A stretch of DNA of 64,000 nt from an uncultured Prevotella sp. (GTDB lineage Bacteria > Bacteroidota > Bacteroidia > Bacteroidales > Bacteroidaceae): contig CAKQAD010000001.1 of assembly GCA_934215545.1 (NCBI GenBank), positions 1-64,000 of the forward strand, written 5' to 3'. The stretch's first letter is position 1, and each line of letters starts with the position of its first letter. Positions 62,456-64,000 of this stretch are shown here, in pieces. Under the pieces are notes generated by a model. That model had not been told where the DNA came from. It did not search any database and saw nothing but the letters and a program-made list of their open reading frames with translations. The position numbers were made by a program, and so were the translations under genes.

Positions 62456-64000
62456 ATGCAAAACAACAAACAATACACAATGTCGGCATTATGGGTGCTC
62501 ACACTCCATGCCATCACTTTAGCAGTGCTCTCACTGTTTCGCACGGTGCAATATGCCGTGCTCGGATATATGATCAACGACCATACGGCAAGCGTAGCCA
62601 TGGCATTCATAAAAGGCTTATGGTTCGACAATGTAATAGCCTGCTACATATCGGTACTTCCGCTCTTCGCAGTATTGTCGGCAGCGGCATTCGGCTTCGC
62701 CCCACGCCTGTTGCGCAAAATAACGATGTGGTGGTATGGCGTGCTCGGAGGCATAGCCTTCATGGTGTCGGCAGCCAACATCCCCTACTTTGCCTACTTC
62801 TTCAAAAATATCAACTCGAGCATTTTCGAGTGGTTTGGCTATGCCGCCACAACCACACAGATGGTTACTGGCGAGAAGTCGTATTTTGCATATATAGCCC
62901 TTTTCTTTGTCTTGATGGCGCTCTACATATACGCCATGATTAGGCTCTATCGCTGGTTCAACAAGCGCATCGACAACAGCAAGCAGTGCCACACTGGCAT
63001 TGCAACCATCGCCGTGAGAATAGTGGTGCTGCTGGTGCTCACCGCGCTATGCGTGTTTGGCATACGCGGACGCCGTGGCTACAACCCCATAAAGATTTCG
63101 CAAGCCTACTATTGCAACGACGCCTTCCTCAACCAGCTGGGCATAAACCCTGCCTTCAACCTGCTCACATCCGTACTCGACGACCAGCGCAAGGAAAACA
63201 AAGAGCTAAAGCTAATGCCCTATGCACAAGCCATAAGCGCAGCACGCCAGAGTCTTGCCATAAGTGGCGAGTGCGACTCGCTGCATGTGCTCAGACGCTA
63301 CATCGACAATGGCACTGCCGCCCCCACAAAACGCAATGTGGTGATAATACTCATGGAGTCGATGTCGGCAAATTTTCTCGACACCTTCGGCAACACACAG
63401 CACCTCACCCCTACCCTCGACTCACTCTATAACCACTCGCTGGCATTCACACGCTGTTATAGTGCAGGCATACACACCAACCACGGCATGACAGCCACCC
63501 TCTACTCGCTGCCGGCACTGATGTTCCGCAACCTGATGAAGGGCACGGTGACACCGCATCGCACGGGCATTCCTACGATGCTGCATAGCCAGGGCTACCG
63601 CAACATGTTCTTTATGCCACACGAGGCACAATACGACAACATGAAAGCATTCTTCACCACCAATGGCTACGACGAGATTTTCGGACAGGAAGACTATCCG
63701 GAGAGCGAGCGCGTGAATGCCTTCGGAGTGTCCGACCACTTCCTATTCGACTTTGCACTGAACCACCTCAATAGCTATGCTGCCAGCAGCAAGGGCAACA
63801 TGCAAAAACCTTTCTTTGCAACCATACTCACCGTGAGCAACCACCCGCCATTTATCGTGCCGGAGTGGTTCAAGCCTCATTCCAAGGACACGGAGACACA
63901 GATAGTGGAATATGCCGACTGGTGCATAGGCAACTTCCTGAAAAAGGCACGCCAGCAACCCTGGTACGACAACACCATCTTTGTTGTTGCCGCCGACCAC
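62456..64000 (+). CDS. LTA synthase-like membrane sulfatase (3' end outside window)
   Basis: An open frame of at least 515 codons runs off the window edge. It begins MQNNKQYTMSALWVLTLHAI; M9 at 62480 is the alternative start. About five hydrophobic segments (residues 10-200) precede an extracytoplasmic alkaline-phosphatase-fold domain. VVIILMESMSANFLDTFG holds the first metal ligand Glu, followed by THFTRCYS-like SLAFTRCYSAGIHTNHG (Thr nucleophile region) and NMFFMPHEAQYD. These match LtaS/MdoB-type phosphoglycerol or phosphoethanolamine transferases. The substrate here (lipid A or other envelope glycan) is unknown. The C-terminal ligands D-H are partly visible (VVAADH at the very end). Confidence 0.88.
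   Translation, partial: MQNNKQYTMSALWVLTLHAITLAVLSLFRTVQYAVLGYMINDHTASVAMAFIKGLWFDNVIACYISVLPLFAVLSAAAFGFAPRLLRKITMWWYGVLGGIAFMVSAANIPYFAYFFKNINSSIFEWFGYAATTTQMVTGEKSYFAYIALFFVLMALYIYAMIRLYRWFNKRIDNSKQCHTGIATIAVRIVVLLVLTALCVFGIRGRRGYNPIKISQAYYCNDAFLNQLGINPAFNLLTSVLDDQRKENKELKLMPYAQAISAARQSLAISGECDSLHVLRRYIDNGTAAPTKRNVVIILMESMSANFLDTFGNTQHLTPTLDSLYNHSLAFTRCYSAGIHTNHGMTATLYSLPALMFRNLMKGTVTPHRTGIPTMLHSQGYRNMFFMPHEAQYDNMKAFFTTNGYDEIFGQEDYPESERVNAFGVSDHFLFDFALNHLNSYAASSKGNMQKPFFATILTVSNHPPFIVPEWFKPHSKDTETQIVEYADWCIGNFLKKARQQPWYDNTIFVVAADH

Noticed and set aside
1..64000. tRNA or rRNA genes
   Set aside because: Intergenic regions were read for tRNA T-arm (GGTTCGAATCC-like) and rRNA sequence, and none were found. 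A tRNAscan-SE run would settle it.

Overview
The window looks like a chromosomal segment of a Bacteroidales bacterium, most likely Prevotellaceae (Prevotella/Segatella type). Three things point there. The promoters fit the Bacteroidota consensus (TTTG, about 19-21 bp, TAnnTTTG) rather than sigma-70. Genes lack clear Shine-Dalgarno sites. The gene content is typical of the group: fused SecDF, DUF6089-uppS-bamA-ompH-ompH-ompH-murI, DUF4923, DUF6029, DUF6242, an HU-like protein followed by a 'smalltalk'-type micro-ORF, and secreted proteins ending in a short G-(K/Q/R)-(Q/R) ... KGLNI ... DG..RK tail. No tRNA, rRNA, CRISPR array, insertion sequence or prophage was seen.

Layout. 0-5.5 kb (minus strand): inositol-phosphate synthase, an AAA ATPase with a repeat-laden promoter, about 750 bp of non-coding repeats, then ndk-maoC. 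5.6-10 kb: U32 protein, sufE, a zinc cyclase/peptidase lipoprotein, a HigBA toxin-antitoxin pair and an MgtC-like protein. 10-18.5 kb (minus): one long envelope-biogenesis run from a DUF6242 lipoprotein through DUF6089, uppS, bamA and three ompH/skp genes to murI. 18.7-25.3 kb: an M16 protease and a large secreted glycosidase. 26-35 kb: HU-like protein with two overlapping micro-ORFs, an MscS-type channel, a GT2 and an ArnT-like transferase, DUF4923, xerD and an Lrp/AsnC regulator. 35-43 kb: a C26/M19 fusion protein, then a five-gene cluster of exported proteins, most of them with cysteine pairs. 43-60 kb: a likely structured non-coding RNA, HU, rhomboid plus exo/endonuclease-phosphatase, secDF, the clpS-clpA-aat N-degron operon, metG, a MATE transporter and mutS. 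60-64 kb: a second candidate small RNA, two tandem paralogous secreted proteins, and an LTA-synthase-like sulfatase cut off by the window end.

How the genes fit together. Much of the window serves the envelope: lipid carrier (uppS), wall precursor (murI), OMP assembly (bamA, Skp-like chaperones), Sec export (secDF), lipid or glycan modification (GT2, ArnT-like, LTA-synthase-like) and several exported thiol-motif proteins. ClpS, ClpA and Aat form a complete N-degron pathway in one operon. The least explained parts are the promoter-to-terminator RNA at 43.43-43.63 kb, the repeats at 3.75-4.48 kb, the micro-ORFs at 26.64-26.85 kb, and the family of secreted proteins linking 37-43 kb with 60-62 kb.
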